A stretch of DNA of 64,000 nt, from positions 986,001 through 1,050,000 of the forward strand of contig JAUTXW010000203.1 in the NCBI GenBank assembly GCA_030620095.1. The letters are read 5' to 3'. Positions 31,424 through 42,086 of the stretch are shown in pieces (within the stretch, counting starts at the first letter, position 1; each line of letters opens with the position of its first letter). The notes under the pieces were generated by a model that did no database searches, had not been told where the DNA came from, and was given only the letters and a program-made list of their open reading frames with translations. This DNA comes from Kuschelorhynchus macadamiae (Eukaryota > Arthropoda > Insecta > Coleoptera > Curculionidae). Made by a program: the position numbers and the translations under genes.

Positions 31424-32485
31424 ATGTCGTGCTCGAAATGTAATAATCCTTTATCACAGGAGGAAATAAAGTACAAAATGACCTGTGATTTTTGCAATAA
31501 GACCCACTGCCTCAACTGTTCTCAACTCTCAACATCAGAAGCGCATGTTACTCGACTGAGTAAGCAAAGAACTTTGTTATTTGCATGTAAGGATTGTATT
31601 CCTATAGTTAATAACCGACTTCAAACGTTCTCCTCAATTTTGAATACCCAACTTACCAATCTCCAGACCAGCATGGAGAATTCTTTTACAAAGATGGTAC
31701 AAGAGCTGAACAATAGATATACCAATCAGATTGAAAGCCTAAAGAAATTGTTTGATGATAAACTACATTCCCTAAATGAGCAATTAAATCATAGCTCATT
31801 GGAACTTCAAAATGTTGTCAAAAAAACTGACCCAAATGCAGGAAAGGATAATAATATAAACAGATTGCAAAATCAAATGCAACAACCATCAAATCAGGTT
31901 GACAAAGATGCCAATTTAACTATCTTGGAAACCAAACAACGAGAAATTATGGAAAATATATTGCTTCTGAAACCTTCTGAAACACTTACACCTGAAATAC
32001 GTGAATCTACGACTCAGAAACGGAACGATGGGAAATCCTCACTTGATGTTGCGGAAAATCACACAGTTACTTCCAATTCTCTACGTAATCTGAATAACAG
32101 AACTGATAGAACTGGCCTTAAACGACAAACAACATATAATCCTAGAAAGAATATTGGTGAATGCTCCCTGTCCAATGAAATAGAAAAAAATACTGGTTTT
32201 ACGGGAGTCCAGAAGCGACTTTGGCTCTATATATACCGAGTTCATAGACATGTCACAACAGATCAAATTGAAAAATATATCAGAAATAAGCCCGGCTTTG
32301 CGCAAGAGAACCTACTTATTGAAGAATTACCCACTGATGAAACTAAAAACAAGTGTTTCAAACTAGCAGCTCCACTTGATCATAAAGAAACATTATATAA
32401 CACTAAATTCTGGCCCGAAGGGGTTGGAATCAAGAGATATGACTTCCGTCTGCAAAGAAAATACAACAAAAATCAGTTTTTATAA
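31424..32485 (+). CDS. NLR-10 ORF1: PHD-like finger, coiled coil, C-terminal domain
   Basis: A 353-residue ORF1 protein, expected to coat the element RNA and accompany ORF2. Residues 3-58 place Cys/His at 3, 6, 21, 24, 28, 29, 32, 55 and 58, a cross-brace pattern like a PHD finger. Residues about 60-130 are a Leu-rich coiled coil, followed by a polar, Asn- and Gln-rich linker. The last 100 residues hold L-W-L-Y-I-Y-R-V, C-F-K-L-A-A-P and F-W-P-E-G-V-G-I-K-R-Y-D-F, a C-terminal domain also found in NLR-2 and NLR-9 and possibly RRM-like. The start is the first ATG after a long non-coding leader, directly before the C-S-K-C finger. A nucleic-acid role is inferred, not shown. Confidence 0.88.
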   Translation: MSCSKCNNPLSQEEIKYKMTCDFCNKTHCLNCSQLSTSEAHVTRLSKQRTLLFACKDCIPIVNNRLQTFSSILNTQLTNLQTSMENSFTKMVQELNNRYTNQIESLKKLFDDKLHSLNEQLNHSSLELQNVVKKTDPNAGKDNNINRLQNQMQQPSNQVDKDANLTILETKQREIMENILLLKPSETLTPEIRESTTQKRNDGKSSLDVAENHTVTSNSLRNLNNRTDRTGLKRQTTYNPRKNIGECSLSNEIEKNTGFTGVQKRLWLYIYRVHRHVTTDQIEKYIRNKPGFAQENLLIEELPTDETKNKCFKLAAPLDHKETLYNTKFWPEGVGIKRYDFRLQRKYNKNQFL

Positions 32486-32487
32486 AT

Positions 32488-35277
32488 GTGCCTATCAGTA
32501 ACGAAACTACAACTGAATTTAAGATGTTTTTTATTAATATCAGAAGTCTTCAAAATAAAATTAATGACCTAGAAGATCTGCTGACTGACAGAAAGTGTGA
32601 TGTTGTTTGCCTCTCCGAACATTGGCTACATGAACATAATATTAAATACTCAAAAATCGATAATTTTAATCAAGCCAACCACTTCTGCCGACAGGAATAT
32701 CATGGAGGAGGAGTTATGTGCTATGTAAATGAAACTTTACAGACGAAATCGCTGAACTATATTGATTGCTATTCTGTGGAAACTCATGCTGAAGTGTGTG
32801 CTGTAAAAATTCTTCACTTAGAAATTATTATAATTACAATTTATCGGCCTCCATCAGGTGATCACAACATATTCTTTACAATAATCAATAACATTTTTAA
32901 TAAGTTAGGTTCAACAAAAAAGCATGTTTTTATATTTGGAGATTTCAACATAAACTTAAACCTAGATACAAAAATTAAAAATGATTTTCTGGACATTATA
33001 CAGTCATTTGGTTATGAATTTCTATTTAATTCACCTACTAGGTTAACTAAAACAAGCTCAACTTGCATAGATAATTGTATAACTAATTATAAGAAAAAGG
33101 ATATAAAAATGGCAATTGAGGATTGCGCTGATATTTCAGATCATATGGGTCTCTCGGTACGGATTCCCTCTAATATTGCACAAATAATTAAGGAGAATAG
33201 CCAAACAACAATTATCACATATAGACCATTGTCAGAGTCCTCTGTTGATCAGTGTGTTGCGAATCTATGTAATATAGAGTGGCAGCTGGTTCTTTCCGAC
33301 GCCATGGACACAGACACAATGTTTGGCACTTTTTTTGACATACTTACCAATTTAACTGATAAATATTTCCCCGAAAAAACTAAAACAATACATTCTAAAA
33401 ATAAAAACAAAAAATGGTTTAATAATGAACTCAAACAAATTAGAGATCAGCTTAGGTTCCTGATTGAATTGTCTAAATTTTACACCAATCTAAATTTTAA
33501 AGATGACATTAAAAAGCTGAGATCCTATTATCGTTCCAAAATTAAGGAACAGAAGTATAAATATCATTCCAATTTTATCTCGAATGCTAAAAATAAACCT
33601 AAAACGATTTGGAAGATTATTAATGAACCAGGTGAGTTAAGGGAGGTCAATAGGTCTGTAATTGATGCTGACAGTTTTAATGGTTATTTCTCAAATGTAG
33701 GGAATAGTGTTATTGAATCTCTTCCCACTACTAATGTTAGTCCTATACAGATTGCCTCTGCCTCATATTCTTCTTCTAACAGTCTCTTTCTGTTGCCGAC
33801 TAATGTGCAGGAACTTAAAGATATATTTAACTCCATGTCAAGTAGTACGGCACTCGATGTTTATGGTATGAGTAACAAGTTACTAAAAAGTATTCAGGAG
33901 GGTTTGTTGCCTCCACTCTCGATTATAATAAACAAATGTTTTCAATCAGGCAAGTTTCCAGAAAAACTTAAGACTAGCAGGGTTGTTCCGGTATACAAGT
34001 CTGGTGATCCTCATTTACCTGGCAACTATAGACCTGTATCAATAGTTCCAGCTATATCTAAACCCTTGGAACTGGCTATTAATAACTGCCTTACTAAATT
34101 TCTTGAGTCAAAAAAACTCCTTTCACCAACACAGTTTGGATTCCGCAAAAATTTGTCCACGGGTCAGGCAATTAGGGAACTTGTTGCTTCAATAGTGGAC
34201 GTCTTTGAGAGGGGGGGCGAGGCGACTGCTGCATTCTGCGACCTCTCAAAGGCGTTCGACTGTGTCTCCCACTCCTTGCTTTGTGAAAAGCTTGGTTGTT
34301 ATGGTGTGAGAGGGCCGTCTTATGACTTTGTTGTGTCTTATTTAGAAAACAGATATCAGTTAGTCCAGTGTGCTGGAAACAAATCATCTACTCGTTGTGT
34401 AACTGCTGGGGTACCCCAGGGCTCAATTTTAGGTCCTCTACTTTTCATACTGTATGTTAACGATTTACCATCCTACTTAGGTGCCCCAGTGGTGATACAG
34501 TATGCGGATGATACCACTATTTTATCCAATGACACGGAAGAACAACGTGTTCTTATAAACAGGGCGGAAACTTGGTTCTCAGCCAATCAACTATGCCTAA
34601 ATATTACAAAAACAAAATATTTGGAGTTTTCATTGAAAATTACTCACTCTTCTGGTGAGGCGGTGGAAAGTGCCAGGTTCCTTGGGGTAAACTTGGATGG
34701 AAGGCTTAACTGGAAATCTGAAATCCAACGCCTTTGTAGTAAGCTGTCATCTACAGTTTTTCTTTTACGGAGATTGTCTAAAACAGTACCTCTAGAAGTC
34801 ATGAGAACTGCCTATTTTGGTCTGTTTCACAGTCAGATGAGTTACAGTATTCTTTTTTGGGGTAATTCAACAGACTGGACACGAGTATTTAAAATTCAGA
34901 AGCAAGCTTTAAGAATTATGCTTGGATTAAACTACAATGAAACCTGCAGACCTCATTTTAAAAGACTCAATATATTAACAACTCCAGGTTTATTTATCTA
35001 TCACTGTCTTCTTTATGTCAAGGATCAACAACATATACTGGTTAGACACCTCAATCACCACTGCTATGAAACAAGACAACGAGACAATTTTATTCTGCCA
35101 CAACATAGATTAACCTTGACACATAAAAGTTTTCTTAATATATCTATTTCTCTATTTAATCATCTGACTGACGCAATAAAAAATATGCCAACTAGTAAAT
35201 TCAAAACAACAGTAAGAAATCTATTAATTAATATAAGCCCCTATGATGTTGCTGAATACCTGATGAGGCCTATATAA
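32488..35277 (+). CDS. NLR-10 ORF2: endonuclease and reverse transcriptase
   Basis: A 929-residue enzyme for target-primed reverse transcription. Endonuclease: N-I-R-S-L-Q-N-K near residue 17, L-S-E-H-W with the catalytic Glu, G-G-G-V, I-Y-R-P-P-S, GDFN at 151-154, S-S-T-C-I-D-N and I-S-D-H. RT: V-Y-K-S-G-D and N-Y-R-P-V-S-I, Q-F-G-F-R, motif A D-L-S-K-A-F-D (first Asp about 585), motif B G-V-P-Q-G-S-I-L-G-P, motif C Y-A-D-D at 672-675, then F-L-G-V-N-L-D and a conserved C-terminal tail. ORF2 starts two bases after the ORF1 stop in a different frame, suggesting termination-reinitiation. No RNase H or CCHC knuckle is seen at the C-terminus, as in Jockey/CR1-type elements. No lesions. Confidence 0.92.
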   Translation: MPISNETTTEFKMFFINIRSLQNKINDLEDLLTDRKCDVVCLSEHWLHEHNIKYSKIDNFNQANHFCRQEYHGGGVMCYVNETLQTKSLNYIDCYSVETHAEVCAVKILHLEIIIITIYRPPSGDHNIFFTIINNIFNKLGSTKKHVFIFGDFNINLNLDTKIKNDFLDIIQSFGYEFLFNSPTRLTKTSSTCIDNCITNYKKKDIKMAIEDCADISDHMGLSVRIPSNIAQIIKENSQTTIITYRPLSESSVDQCVANLCNIEWQLVLSDAMDTDTMFGTFFDILTNLTDKYFPEKTKTIHSKNKNKKWFNNELKQIRDQLRFLIELSKFYTNLNFKDDIKKLRSYYRSKIKEQKYKYHSNFISNAKNKPKTIWKIINEPGELREVNRSVIDADSFNGYFSNVGNSVIESLPTTNVSPIQIASASYSSSNSLFLLPTNVQELKDIFNSMSSSTALDVYGMSNKLLKSIQEGLLPPLSIIINKCFQSGKFPEKLKTSRVVPVYKSGDPHLPGNYRPVSIVPAISKPLELAINNCLTKFLESKKLLSPTQFGFRKNLSTGQAIRELVASIVDVFERGGEATAAFCDLSKAFDCVSHSLLCEKLGCYGVRGPSYDFVVSYLENRYQLVQCAGNKSSTRCVTAGVPQGSILGPLLFILYVNDLPSYLGAPVVIQYADDTTILSNDTEEQRVLINRAETWFSANQLCLNITKTKYLEFSLKITHSSGEAVESARFLGVNLDGRLNWKSEIQRLCSKLSSTVFLLRRLSKTVPLEVMRTAYFGLFHSQMSYSILFWGNSTDWTRVFKIQKQALRIMLGLNYNETCRPHFKRLNILTTPGLFIYHCLLYVKDQQHILVRHLNHHCYETRQRDNFILPQHRLTLTHKSFLNISISLFNHLTDAIKNMPTSKFKTTVRNLLINISPYDVAEYLMRPI

Positions 35278-35521
35278 CCTTTTTTTTTTTTTTTTTTTTT
35301 TTGTTTCTCCTACTTTAGTGTATAATTGGTGTGGATGTGCCTTAACATTTAGTATTAGTCTTTTAATTATGTTTTTTTTTTTCTTAAATGTGTTTTATCT
35401 TTTACTACTATACCTAAGTGATTTTATCTAGATATAACCTACTTTATTTAATGTACAATTTGACGATGCAAAGACCTAGATTATATGTGCAAATAAATAT
35501 GATTTGATTTGATTTGATTTG

Positions 35522-37741
35522 AGGCAACGACATTACCATTCAGTGTGTAGTCATACCACAAACAACCACAGACAGGCCTTCTGTGAAAAGTAATAACTGA
35601 GCATTTTTTAAAGTTAAGGTGCATGAAGTTAGAAGTACACCAATTTGTAAATTGATTCAAGTCCCTCTGGATACCCTCACAATCCTCCCCGTTTGCAACG
35701 GTTCTGTAGATTTTTAAATCATCTGCATATAACAGATACCTGGCAAAAGTTATGGATTCACCAATATCATTGACAAAGCAGTTAAAGAGAAATGGGGCCA
35801 AGTGAGCACCCTGGGGTACACCAGATGTGACGAGGATATCGGATGACTCACAATCATTTATTTTTATTCTTTGTTTCCTGTTTGAAAGGTAGCTACCAAT
35901 CCAGCGCAGAAAGACCCCGTGGATACCCAGCCCACATAGCTTACTTAAGAGACGTCGATGATCCACCTTGTCAAAGGCCTTGGAGAAGTCGGTATAAATG
36001 GCATCAACCTGCCACCTCTCCTCCAAGGCCCTCAACAGGTAGTCCTTGTACACGAGCAGGTTTGTGACCGTTGACCGACCCGAAATAAACCCATGCTGGG
36101 AAGTTGTAAAGATCTGTCCAAAAAGGGGAGACACCTTTTGAAAAACCAACCCTTCAAAAAGCTTGGAAAATATGCTAAATTTAGAAATACCCCGGTAGTT
36201 CTCCACATTCGATCTATCTCCATTTTTGAAGACCGGCGTTAAATATGTCGTTTTCCATAGTTCAGGAAAGACTCCTGTCGATATTGATAAATTGAATATT
36301 TCAGCCAACACTGTAGATAGCAGACACTGACAGCTCTTTATAAATATTGCAGGAATGCCATCTGGGCCTGTACCCAGTGTTTCACTTAAACAAGAAATGG
36401 AATTAAAAACGTCTATAGGTTCAATATGAATAAAGCCCAAGTTGACCGATTGCTGATAGTTAAAGATCTCCTGATTATTTTGATCAGTAGAGTAAACTGA
36501 AGAGAAAAACACCCTGAATAATTCTGTTATGTCTTGTGAGTTGTCAGCAGTACGATCATTGTACCACATAGCACTAGGAAGAGAGAATTTGGAAGTTTTG
36601 GTGTTAGCATATTTCCAGAAGGCCCTGCTGTCACGAGATATGGCATTTTCCACACATGATATATACTCGCTATATGCACCCTGATATGCCTGCTTACATG
36701 ATTTGCGCAATTCAGAAAAACATGAGTAATCAGCAATAGATTTTGATATTATAAATTTTTTGTGAGCCTTCTTTTTTTCAAAGATTAATTCTTTAAGTTC
36801 TGGGCTGAACCATTTGGGGAACTTTTTATTTTTTGTTTTAACTTTAGGTACATATAGATCAATAGAAAGGTTTAAGCAGTTATAGAAATTATCTATTGTT
36901 TTATTTACATCGGTCTTGTCCATTAAAGAGATCCAGTCAATACAAGACAGAAAAAACATTATATTTCCATAATCACAGTTCTGAAAGTCACTGTAAAGAT
37001 AGTTAAATTCTAATTCATTAATTTTTTTTGGTATTGGAATCTCTAGGTCAAGAGCTGGGTGGTAAGTATCACAAACTGTTATAGGTTCTTTTGAACGATC
37101 AATTTTTACGTTTGAATTACTGCTAAACACCAAATCGAGAATATTGCCAGATGCATTGGGAAATGAGTTCAATTGAAACATATTAAGATAAACAAAGTAA
37201 TCAGATAACAATTCTGATTGATTATTCATATTACCTATAGGTACAGCACCATATTTGTCATTATTCCAATGCAATAGAGGCAGATTAAAATCCCCGCACA
37301 GTATAAAATCATTACATTTATAGTTATTAAAAACATAGTCCACCGACGAGCAGAGCTCTTCATACTTATCAATTTGTGATTGAGGAGGCATGTACACACC
37401 TCCAATAATTAATTTGTATTTATTGTCAATAGTTAACATAACATATAGTTGTTCTAACCTTGTGTTATTCACCTTAAGTTGATGTGATGGGAGGTTTTTT
37501 ACTGCCACTAATACACCACCCCCTCTTGTTTTTGAGCTTGTTTCACTTGAGCGATTGCATCTATATATGTTATAATTAAAAAGCCTTAACTCGCTATCAC
37601 CCATATCCTGGTTAAGCCATGTTTCTGTAAAAAACAGGATATCATATTGATCAATAACTGCTGATGCAGCTATATCCAAGATTTTGTTATTTATACTTCT
37701 GATATTTTGGTAATAACCCGTTATGGCTGTTTTGTTTTCTC
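35522..37741 (-). pseudogene. NLR-9 ORF2, truncated by NLR-10
   Basis: An open frame of about 740 codons. It has Y-Y-Q-N-I-R-S-I-N-N-K, F-F-T-E-T-W-L, G-G-G-V-L-V-A-V, C-G-D-F-N-L-P, I-L-D-L-V-F-S and Y-H-P-A-L-D (endonuclease), then V-F-K-N-G-D, N-Y-R-G-I-S, Q-H-G-F-I, motif A F-S-K-A-F-D-K-V-D-H, motif B G-V-P-Q-G-A-H-L-A-P and motif C Y-A-D-D-L-K. The last native codons are about L-N-G-N-V-V-A, where the NLR-10 tail starts; codons 35481-35521 belong to that tail. The frame extends upstream of the first Met (37679) to overlap the end of ORF1, so the true start is unclear. The catalytic centre is intact but the thumb and C-terminus are lost. Confidence 0.88.
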
Positions 37742-38845
37742 CTAAATGTTCTGATTCGGAAGTCTTCTTCTTCGAAAATTCTGTTTATTGTATTGCCCCC
37801 TGCCTGCAGCTGGAAATATAAATGGCTTTATAACCACACCCGTTGGCCAGATCTCTGCATTAAAAATAGTTTCTTGCTCGCTTATGGGAACTGATATCTT
37901 AAAAGATGCCATGTGTTCCTGTCTCGAAATCAGCTTCTCAAAACTGGATACTTTGATTTTATTATCACCCAAGTGGGTCTTAAGCATCTCCACGGTGCAC
38001 TCAGAGTTTAGGTTGCCCACATAAATCCATTTACGCTCTTCTGCTGCAGAGATTGTAGATTGCTTGTTATTGTTTCCCTTTATTAGGTTTCGGTTTTGAT
38101 TGGGTTTATTTCCATTTAGTAGCCTTGTGTTTGTTCCAAGGCCAGCTGTTATGTTTGCATGAGTGTTTACATCTAAGTTATATTGTGTGATTTTTTTCTT
38201 AGCTGCAGTGGAGTATTGTAGATATGGTTCATTTACAGTTGCAGACAGATCCCCTGACATTTCCTGATTCTGCATTGCAGTATTCCCTGGTATTGGTTTG
38301 GTTAAGAATCGAACTAGCTCCTTGTTTGATTCACGAATTGCTTCAGCTGTTTTTTCAAGTTTGTTTGATACTACATCTGATTGATTCTTTAGCTCCATGG
38401 TAATCTGAGCTACTAGGTTTCCAAGTTCGTTAGCACTGTTTACCGTCATATTATTCGGAGAATTCCGACTTACATTAGGGGTATTTTCGGTAGTCTCAGT
38501 GACGCCTATTGTTGAGATTTTAATTCTGTTGACTTCTTCTTCCAGACTATCCAGCCTTCTTTTCATTTCCGGGCACAGGAAGACACAAATTGCACAATCC
38601 GGACAAAAATGCCTCAAACACCTTTCCTTTAAAAGCAGCACTCTGATCTCCGAACTTCTTACTCCAGAGCAATTCTTGCAAATGATTTTATTGCATATGT
38701 CACATGGATAACCAAATAATTCATTTTTATCTTCTTTTTGAATACATTTATTGTTACATTTAAAACAATGTGTTGCCATTTTTGAGGTTATGTGTGGAAA
38801 AATGGGAAAACTCGAGGAATATCGCAAATCCACTGCAACCAACAA
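37742..38845 (-). CDS. NLR-9 ORF1: PHD-like finger, coiled coil, C-terminal domain
   Basis: An open frame of 367 codons; I favour the Met at 38779 (M-A-T-H-C-F-K-C), which gives 345 residues and matches where NLR-10 ORF1 starts. From that Met, Cys at 5, 8, 12, 26, 29, 34, 37, 54, 59 and 62 form a PHD-like cross-brace finger. A coiled coil (M-K-R-R-L-D-S-L-E-E-E-V) follows, then a Thr/Asn-rich linker. The C-terminal domain has K-W-I-Y-V-G-N-L, M-A-S-F-K-I and I-W-P-T-G-V-V-I-K-P-F. W-I-Y-V-G-N-L resembles an RNP-2 motif of RRM domains, supporting an RNA-binding role by inference. The ORF is undamaged. Confidence 0.85.
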   Translation of the reverse strand: MLVAVDLRYSSSFPIFPHITSKMATHCFKCNNKCIQKEDKNELFGYPCDICNKIICKNCSGVRSSEIRVLLLKERCLRHFCPDCAICVFLCPEMKRRLDSLEEEVNRIKISTIGVTETTENTPNVSRNSPNNMTVNSANELGNLVAQITMELKNQSDVVSNKLEKTAEAIRESNKELVRFLTKPIPGNTAMQNQEMSGDLSATVNEPYLQYSTAAKKKITQYNLDVNTHANITAGLGTNTRLLNGNKPNQNRNLIKGNNNKQSTISAAEERKWIYVGNLNSECTVEMLKTHLGDNKIKVSSFEKLISRQEHMASFKISVPISEQETIFNAEIWPTGVVIKPFIFPAAGRGQYNKQNFRRRRLPNQNI

Positions 38846-38999
38846 TGTGAAGGGCTCACGATCCGTTTATCTACCGTTTAAACAATGTTCCACTTATTAT
38901 TTTATTAAATTTCCGTGATTTTATTGATTTTTTCTCGCTCACGAAAGTGACTACTGCTACGTAGGACGTGACAAAAAACAATATTCTAAATTACTAAAT

Positions 39000-40700
39000 T
39001 ATAATTAATTATTATTAAATTAAGCTTCAGTGTTCTTAAAGTTCCAACATTGCCTCATAATAAAACCTAATAATTTAAGAGCTTTAGCGACCACATTATC
39101 GATATGAATGATAAAACAAAACTCAGAGTCGAAGACGAACCCCTAAATCATTTACCATGCTAACCCGTTCAATTTCTATATGATTAATCACGTATGTGAG
39201 TTGAATAGGATGCTTTTTCCTGCTAAAAGAGATAAGCTTACATTTGGAGATGTTCAGGTCCATATGATTTTCTTGACACCATGAATATATGTTGTTTATA
39301 TTCAGTTGTAAAGAAGAGTCAGTTTCATTACTTATAAGACTGAAGATTTTTAGATCATCGGCAAACATTAGGTGGTGACAATCAGCGAGCCTCAGTGATA
39401 GGTCTTTGACAAAAATCAGAAAGAATATTGGTCCCAAGTGGGAACCTTGAGGGACGCCAGATGAAACATTGATCCCTTAAGAAAAGCAGTTATTTATTTT
39501 CACTACTTGAGTCCGACCATGCAAGTGGCTACGAACCCATGAAAGTAAGGGATCAGATATTCCATATGACTGTAGCCTGGATATGAGCCTCAGTGATAGT
39601 TCATTGACAAAAATCAGAAATAATATTGATCCCAAGTGGGAACCTTGAGGGACGCCAGATGAAACGTTGATCACTTCAGAAATGCAGTTATTTATTTTCA
39701 CTACTTGAGTCCGACCATGCAAGTAGCTACGAACCCATGAAAGTAAGGGATCAGATATTCCATATGACTGTAGCTTGGATATGAGCATGTTCTGATCAAC
39801 CCGATCAAAGGCCTTTTTAAAATCAAAATAAATGGCATTTACTTGACAACCTTGGTCGACAGCAGAGCTTATAAAGTCAGAATAGACCATTAAGTTTGTT
39901 TGGCAAGAACAACCAGTAAGAAAACCATGTTGTTACAATTGACTCCAGCACTTTACCCATGCATGTCAAACCTGAGATTGGCCTATAGTTAGTTATATCA
40001 GATCAGTTACCACATTTGAAAAGAGGGGTAACAATGGCTTGTGTCCACAGTTTTGGAAATGTGCCAGAATTCAGAGAGATAAAGAATAAAGGCAACTCAG
40101 GAGGGAAGCCAGGTATGGGCTACAATTTTTCAGGAAAACTGGAGGAATTGCATCCAGGCCCTTATTGACATCAAGATTTATAAGTTTATGGAACACTGTA
40201 TCAGAAGATATAGGTATATAATTAATATTTATATTTGGATTAAAGCAGGAATTACATGTGGCGTGAGTACTGAGTGGTTGGGGATCACAGTAAACAGATT
40301 GGAAAAAGTCCGCAAAGTGGTTCCCAATTTTCTGAGCTTCATTTGAGTTTGTGTGATTAAAAAACATTTCTTTTGGAAATCCACCCGTATTTCGACTTGA
40401 CTTTACAAAATTCCGAAATTTTTTTAATATAATATGTTGAGTTGTAGTTATAAAAGCATCATGATCCCTTTTAATAGCAAGTTTAGACTCTGATCTAAAA
40501 ATTTTATAGGCCTGCTCATTTTCCGGTGATCTACATTTTGTAAATTTATTATAAGCTTCATTCTTTCTTTTTAGCTTGTTGATTGTTGTAAAGGAAAAAT
40601 ATGAGGGATTAATTAAAGAGCAACAATACTTAAGTGGAACAAACATGTCCACTGCAACATAAATTATCGCATAAAGGCATCTATCGCAGTATCGATACAT
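39000..40700 (-). pseudogene. NLR-7 linker and reverse transcriptase with internal duplication
   Basis: The linker (40700-40071) has F-T-T-I-N-K-L-K-R-K, F-R-N-F-V and N-K-G-L-D-A-I-P-P-V-F-L-K-N-C. The RT core follows with motif A F-K-K-A-F-D-R-V-D (about 39820), motif B G-V-P-Q-G-S-H-L-G (twice, see the duplication entry), motif C M-F-A-D-D-L-K (about 39360), and V-N-D-L-G-V. Beyond 39123 it continues in another frame as L-G-F-I-M-R-Q-C-W-N to about 39010, where NLR-9 begins. A segment near 39900-40070 with frame changes contains the N-Y-R-P equivalent (about 39990). Stops and the duplication make it non-functional. Confidence 0.8.
39387..39782 (-). repeat. 198-bp in-frame tandem duplication inside NLR-7 RT
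   Basis: Two direct copies, 39387-39584 and 39585-39782, of the RT part from L-Q-S-Y-G-I-S-D-P-L-L-S-W through motif B to L-S-L-R-L. The unit is exactly 66 codons, so the frame is kept through the junction, and the copies differ at only a few bases. The more 3' copy has a stop where the other has a Glu codon. Confidence 0.92.
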
Positions 40701-40999
40701 TTAGTGCAATTAATAAATTCACAATTAACGTTGGAAAAATAATCATTTAGTAAGTCATAATTTGCCTTACAAAAGTTTAAAGATGTTAAGTCAGAATTTA
40801 ATGTGTAAGTTCCATTTTGGCGTGTGGAATTAAAATTTCTAAAGGAGGGTGGGGAGAATCAACTTTTGTAATTGCAAAGTCACATTTAGCGACATATACC
40901 TCCGGGCGGTTAGAGAAAACTGAATCTAAGATAACGCCATTGTCATTAGGACGAGTATTTAGCTGAGAAAGATCATAATCGTTTTATACCAAACGGAGA

Positions 41000-41864
41000 T
41001 TCAATGATCACATGAATTATGTTTTGGGGAAAATCATTCAGGATGGCAGGATTTGTTATGCGTCAATGTTGGGACTTCTCTAATATTACCATTTTGAAGT
41101 GGCTCTACTACTCCCTGGTGCGAAGTCATTTAGAGTACTGCCGTACAATCTGGTTTCCATTCTACAGAACACACATCACACGATTAGAGCAGGTCCAATC
41201 AAAGTTTGTGACCTTTCTTCTCTACAGATTGAGAATTGATAAACACAACTATTAATACCATCAGAGACTGGAATTATTGAGCATGAGTAGTCTTGAAACT
41301 CTAAGAATCTTCTTAACATTAATGTTTGGATTTAAAATACTTAATAACATGATATACTGCCCTGATCTCCTGACATTGATGAACTTTCATGTACCATCCC
41401 GTAACACTCGTCTAAATGACATGTTCTTGACTAGTAGGAGTCGCACCGACATTGGGAGAAACAGTATCATGAATCGGATAATGACTTATTTTAACACATA
41501 TGTTCCACCAGACCTAGACTTAAATTGTACAACACACACTTTTGAAAGAAAACTAAAATTCCTATTATATAATCCCCAATAATAAAGAAATTTGAGAACT
41601 TAGAGTTTCGGTTTCTTGCTTTACTCCCAATCTTTGTTTTTTTTCTTCGATTTACACTTAAATTGAACAGATTCACGTATGTACACAATAGATTTAATAC
41701 AATTTTTTTTTTATATACATTTTTTGTTTTATTTAGCATAGGATATGTTATGTAGCTCTAATTCTAATTTTACAACTGTCATAGGCCATACCATTTGGAA
41801 TGTTGAATTCTGTAGTGTATGTTTGAGAATAAAATAAATAAATAAATGAATAAATAAATAAATA
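41000..41864 (+). mobile_element. NLR-11 copy 1: 3' fragment of an NLR-7 relative
   Basis: A plus-strand, 5'-truncated piece with the ORF2 C-terminal region: F-V-M-R-Q-C-W-D-F, H-L-E-Y-C-R-T-I-W, F-L-L-Y-R-L, then after one stop N-N-M-I-Y-C-P-D-L-L and F-E-R-K-L-K-F-L-L. It ends with an A-A-T-A repeat tail at about 41830-41864. The M-R-Q-C-W block matches NLR-7, so both belong to one family. It lies opposite to NLR-7 inside that element's endonuclease. Only one stop interrupts the reading frame (near 41254). Confidence 0.85.
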
Positions 41865-42086
41865 AGATGTTAAGTCAGAATTTAATGTGTAAGTTCCATT
41901 TTGGCGTGTGGAATTAAAATTTCTAAAGGAGGGTGGGGAGAATCAACTTTTGTAATTGCAAAGTCACATTTAGCGACATATACCTCCGGGCGGTTAGAGA
42001 AAACTGAATCTAAGATAACGCCATTGTCATTAGGACAAGTATTTAGCTGAGAAAGATCATAATCGTTTGATACCAAACGGAGATTC

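Larger units (their letters stand above)
31200..35521 (+). mobile_element. NLR-10: full-length, apparently intact non-LTR retrotransposon
   Basis: Plus-strand element with a 5' UTR (from about 31200), ORF1 (31424-32485), ORF2 (32488-35277) two bases later, a 3' UTR with a T run at 35281-35302, AATAAA at 35492-35497 and a G-A-T-T-T repeat tail at 35501-35521. Neither ORF has a stop or frameshift, and all catalytic motifs are present. It is inserted in the RT region of NLR-9 in the opposite direction. It is the youngest layer of the nest and the one candidate here for an autonomous copy. The 5' end is estimated because no clear target-site duplication is seen. Confidence 0.9.
30479..38990 (-). 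mobile_element. NLR-9: non-LTR element with both ORFs, split by NLR-10
   Basis: Minus-strand element: 5' UTR (about 38990-38846), ORF1 (38845-37742), ORF2 down to 35522 where the 3' tail of NLR-10 begins, then beyond NLR-10 the C-terminal part (31194-30709) and 3' UTR, ending with AATAAA and an A-T-T tail at 30504-30479. About 60 codons around the RT thumb are missing at the NLR-10 site, so that insertion may have removed target DNA. Before the insertion the element looks to have been full length and open. That 31194-30479 is its own tail is inferred from order and domain fit. Confidence 0.75.
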
